Shown: positions 12,623 through 14,308 of the stretch, one piece after another
Numbering within the stretch: the first letter of the stretch is position 1
How the letters are laid out: each line of letters starts with the position of its first letter
NCBI GenBank assembly: GCA_964344775.1
Contig: CAYFOO010000035.1
Span: 1 to 14,308 of the forward strand
DNA length: 14,308 nt
Reading direction: 5' to 3'
From: CAYFMH01 sp964344775
Lineage (GTDB): Bacteria > Patescibacteriota > Gracilibacteria > UBA4473
Program-made: the position numbers and the translations under genes
Notes under the pieces: model-generated
Told to the model about the DNA's origin: nothing
Seen by the model: only the letters and a program-made list of their open reading frames with translations
Databases searched by the model: none

Positions 12623-14308
12623 ATGGATGAAGTTACTGAAAAAATAATTAAATTCGTTGAATATGCAGACTCCTTAAAAGGAGATGAAAAAGGAGAGGCT
12701 CAAGTTTTTTGTGATAGATTGTTCCAAGCTTTTGGACATGATGGTTATAAAGAAGCAGGAGCAACTCTTGAAGAAAGAATTAAAGGGAAAAAAGGGACAA
12801 AGTTTGCTGATTTGCGATGGGATGGCATTGTCCTTATCGAGATGAAAAGCCGCAAGGAAAAGCTAGAAAGGCACTATCGCCAGGCTTTTGAATATTGGCT
12901 AGAACTTGTTCCTCATCGACCAAAGTACGTAATTCTTTGTAATTTTGATGAATTCTGGATTTACGATTTTGATCTTCAACTAGAAGAGCCTATTGACCGA
13001 ATAAAAATAAATGAACTCCCTCAAAGGTATACTGCATTTAATTTTTTACTTCCCACTCCCAAAGCTCCTCAGTTTAATAATAACCTAGTTGCTGTCACAA
13101 GATCTGCTGCAGATAAAGTGGCTACTGTTTTTAATACATTGGTTGAAAGAGGTGAAGATAGAAAAATTGCACAAAGATTTATCCTCCAATGTGTAGTAGC
13201 GATGTTTTCTGAGGATTCTGGATTATTACCAAAAGGAATTTTTACAGAAATACTAAATGAATGCAAAAATGGACAAAGTAGCTATGACCTGATCGGGGGA
13301 TTATTTAGGCAAATGAATACCCCCTCTTCTGCAAGAGGAGGACGGTTCCAAAAAGTAAGATATTTTAACGGGGGAATATTTTCAATTATAGACCCTATAG
13401 AGTTAAATTCTGAAGAAATCGATTTGTTAATAGAAGCGGCAAATGAGCAATGGGATAAAGTTCAGCCTGCAATATTCGGGACGTTATTTGAGGGAAGCAT
13501 GGGAAAAGAAGCACGTCATGCGTTCGGAGCCCATTTCACAAACGAGGCTGATATTCAAAAAATAGTAATTCCTTCAATAGTACGACCTTGGAGAGAGAAA
13601 ATCGAAAAAGCAAAAACTCTTAAAGAATTAAAAAAATTAAGAACAGAGTTATTAAATTATAAGGTATTAGACCCTGCATGTGGTAGTGGCAATTTCCTTT
13701 ATGTCGCATATCGTGAGTTAAAGCACCTTGAAATTGATTTGATCGCAAAGATTCATAAAAATTTTAAAGAAGAAGCAAAGAAAGAAACCGGAAGCACTTC
13801 TATGATTAGTACAAAACAATTTTTTGGAATAGACAATAATCCTTTTGCAGTAGAATTAGCGAAGGTTACTTTGATGCTTGCAAAAGAGTTGGCCATTGAA
13901 GAGTTGTATGAAGCATTAAACACAGGACAAAAAACTCTGGGGTTAGAATACGAAAAAGCCTTACCTTTGGATAATTTAGATGAAAATATTATTTGTGATG
14001 ATGCATTATTTTGTAATTGGCCAGAAAGTTCAGTAATTATCGGAAATCCTCCCTACCAGTCAAAAAACAAGGTCCAAAAAGAGTATGGATCCGTTTATTT
14101 ACAAAAGTTAAGAGAGTATATGTCTGAAGTTTCTGGAATGGCAGATTATTGTGTCTATTGGTTTAGGAAAGCACACGACCACTTGAAAAATAATCAACGA
14201 GCGGGTTTAGTTGGGACAAATACTATTCGAGAAAACTATTCACGCGAGAGTGGCCGGATATTCAAACAATTTGGGGCAAAAAGTTATGTAAAACAGTGGA
14301 GAAGGGAA
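12623..14308 (+). CDS. MmeI-like single-chain restriction-modification enzyme (partial)
   Basis: The frame is open from the ATG at 12623 to the window end, 562 residues, with no stop. The N-terminus is a PD-(D/E)xK endonuclease with 'DLRWDGIVLIEMKSR' (63-77; D67, E73, K75) and 'YRQAFEYWLELVPHRPKYVI', which places the substrate strand. A helical connector follows, then 'GAHFTNEADIQKIV' and a gamma-order N6-adenine methyltransferase with 'LDPACGSGNFLYVAYREL' (D350-N357) and catalytic NPPY (475-478), followed by 'VGTNTIRENYSRESG'. This matches MmeI-type (type IIL/IIG) enzymes, in which one chain both cuts and methylates and a C-terminal domain sets specificity. MmeI itself is about 900 residues, so roughly the last third, including target recognition, lies outside. 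No residue is missing in the visible part. Confidence 0.85.
   Translation, partial: MDEVTEKIIKFVEYADSLKGDEKGEAQVFCDRLFQAFGHDGYKEAGATLEERIKGKKGTKFADLRWDGIVLIEMKSRKEKLERHYRQAFEYWLELVPHRPKYVILCNFDEFWIYDFDLQLEEPIDRIKINELPQRYTAFNFLLPTPKAPQFNNNLVAVTRSAADKVATVFNTLVERGEDRKIAQRFILQCVVAMFSEDSGLLPKGIFTEILNECKNGQSSYDLIGGLFRQMNTPSSARGGRFQKVRYFNGGIFSIIDPIELNSEEIDLLIEAANEQWDKVQPAIFGTLFEGSMGKEARHAFGAHFTNEADIQKIVIPSIVRPWREKIEKAKTLKELKKLRTELLNYKVLDPACGSGNFLYVAYRELKHLEIDLIAKIHKNFKEEAKKETGSTSMISTKQFFGIDNNPFAVELAKVTLMLAKELAIEELYEALNTGQKTLGLEYEKALPLDNLDENIICDDALFCNWPESSVIIGNPPYQSKNKVQKEYGSVYLQKLREYMSEVSGMADYCVYWFRKAHDHLKNNQRAGLVGTNTIRENYSRESGRIFKQFGAKSYVKQWRRE

Overview
The window looks like bacterial chromosome, most likely from a Patescibacteria/CPR-type organism, carrying accessory and defence genes. 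The lineage call is an inference from two observations. The protein at 786-1457 has the opening 'EEAIKEFQEIYKKEYGKEIS', a zinc ribbon and a helix-turn-helix, a build I associate with CPR genomes. Almost no gene has a Shine-Dalgarno sequence; the serine recombinase is the one clear exception. UGA appears to be an ordinary stop, which argues against code-25 lineages such as Gracilibacteria. No tRNA, rRNA or CRISPR array was seen.

Left part (2-508): the C-terminal part of a TIR-domain protein, running in from outside the window. Positions 509-785 hold short repeats and two hairpins and no gene. On the minus strand, 4111-786 is a tight four-gene operon with a strong extended -10 promoter (4125-4153) that predicts a nearly leaderless mRNA. 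Its order is a 550-aa protein with an ADP-ribosyltransferase/DUF3626-like C-terminus, a small acidic protein, a NADAR (YbiA-like) ADP-ribose/N-glycosidase, and a zinc-ribbon/HTH protein. I read this as a candidate ART-toxin/NADAR-antitoxin operon with its own DNA-binding protein. This is the most interesting system in the window, but the toxin assignment is inferred.

Middle (4286-9842, plus strand): a compact phage-like cassette of a ParB-domain DNA methyltransferase, a second methyltransferase, terminase small subunit, terminase large subunit, a large serine recombinase and a small unknown protein. Neighbouring genes overlap or nearly touch. No portal, capsid or tail gene follows, so it looks like a minimal mobile element or a remnant, not a full prophage.

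Right part: a membrane-anchored thermonuclease with an Excalibur domain (10846-9845, minus strand) lies behind a highly structured leader (10847-10993). That leader can form two competing folds, one of which resembles an intrinsic terminator ending at the start codon. Its promoter carries a 14-bp perfect palindrome that also sits beside a divergent promoter. In the other direction come a Cys-rich small protein, a winged-helix plus nucleoside-deoxyribosyltransferase/TIR-like effector, and the first 562 residues of an MmeI-like single-chain restriction-modification enzyme that leaves the window.

A common theme is NAD+/ADP-ribose chemistry (TIR, ART-like, NADAR, NDT-like) beside DNA modification and restriction genes. 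This suggests a defence or toxin island into which a terminase-bearing mobile element has inserted or next to which it lies.
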